NCBI GenBank assembly: GCA_035543875.1
Contig: DATKIY010000289.1
Coordinates: 1 to 6,727 of the forward strand
DNA from: DATKIY01 sp035543875
Lineage (GTDB): Bacteria > Actinomycetota > Actinomycetes > JAHEKZ01
Length of the DNA: 6,727 nucleotides
Direction: 5' to 3'
Position 1 is the first letter of the stretch. Each line of letters begins with the position of its first letter. This document shows, piece after piece, positions 6,656 through 6,727 of the stretch. The translations under genes and the position numbers were made by a program. Under the pieces are notes generated by a model. It was not told the origin of the DNA and searched no databases. It saw only the letters and a list, made by a program, of their open reading frames with translations.

Positions 6656-6727
6656 ATGCGTACCCGCGCTGCCATCATCGGCAGAACCGACAGCCGTTCA
6701 ACCGCCCTCGGGAATTGGGTGCTCGCA
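6656..6727 (+). CDS. N-terminus of a probable second DUF58 protein (3' end outside window)
   Basis: An ATG lies 5 bp after the second MoxR stop, and the frame stays open for all 24 codons to the window edge. The peptide contains STALGNWVL, which lines up with STPLGRAVL near the N-terminus of the first DUF58 protein (encoded just before its first membrane segment). The position right after moxR is also where DUF58 is expected. Only these 24 residues are visible, so the family call rests on a short match plus gene order. The upstream ribosome-binding site is poor; translation may be coupled to the preceding stop codon. Confidence 0.6.
   Translation, partial: MRTRAAIIGRTDSRSTALGNWVLA

Overview
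The window looks like a chromosomal segment of a high-GC Gram-positive bacterium (Actinobacteria). The evidence is the fairly GC-rich coding sequence, the actinobacterial style of the MoxR / DUF58 / transglutaminase genes, TTG and GTG start options, and weak Shine-Dalgarno sites. The genus cannot be fixed from the sequence. It is almost entirely coding; no tRNA, rRNA, CRISPR array or insertion sequence was seen.

Layout. (1) From the left edge to 764 (+) runs the C-terminal part of a GH26-like glycoside hydrolase, with both expected catalytic glutamates in place. (2) Tail to tail with it, overlapping by 25 bp, is a membrane-anchored or secreted staphylococcal-nuclease-type nuclease (740-1351, -) that keeps the whole known active site. 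(3) A 114-bp divergent gap with two inverted repeats separates it from a + strand operon: a MoxR-family AAA+ ATPase (1466-2434), a DUF58 membrane protein (2466-3575) and a TgpA-like membrane transglutaminase (3572-5587). The last two are joined by an ATGA overlap. (4) After a 118-bp gap that holds a hairpin comes a second, closely similar MoxR ATPase (5706-6650). Five bases later a further reading frame starts (6656) and runs off the window; its first 24 residues resemble the N-terminus of the first DUF58 protein.

How the genes fit together. MoxR, DUF58 and a membrane transglutaminase form a known, widespread gene set. The cytosolic ATPase ring is thought to remodel or activate a partner, DUF58 is a degenerate von Willebrand A-like membrane-linked partner, and the transglutaminase displays a Cys-His-Asp active site outside the cell. 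The exact job in the cell is not established. The notable point here is that the moxR-DUF58 part appears twice in tandem, the MoxR copies being about 84 % identical by hand count over the ATPase core. The flanking glycosidase and nuclease also look extracytoplasmic, so the neighbourhood has a cell-surface theme, but no sequence evidence ties them to the MoxR operon. I see an unusual arrangement of known families rather than a clearly new system.
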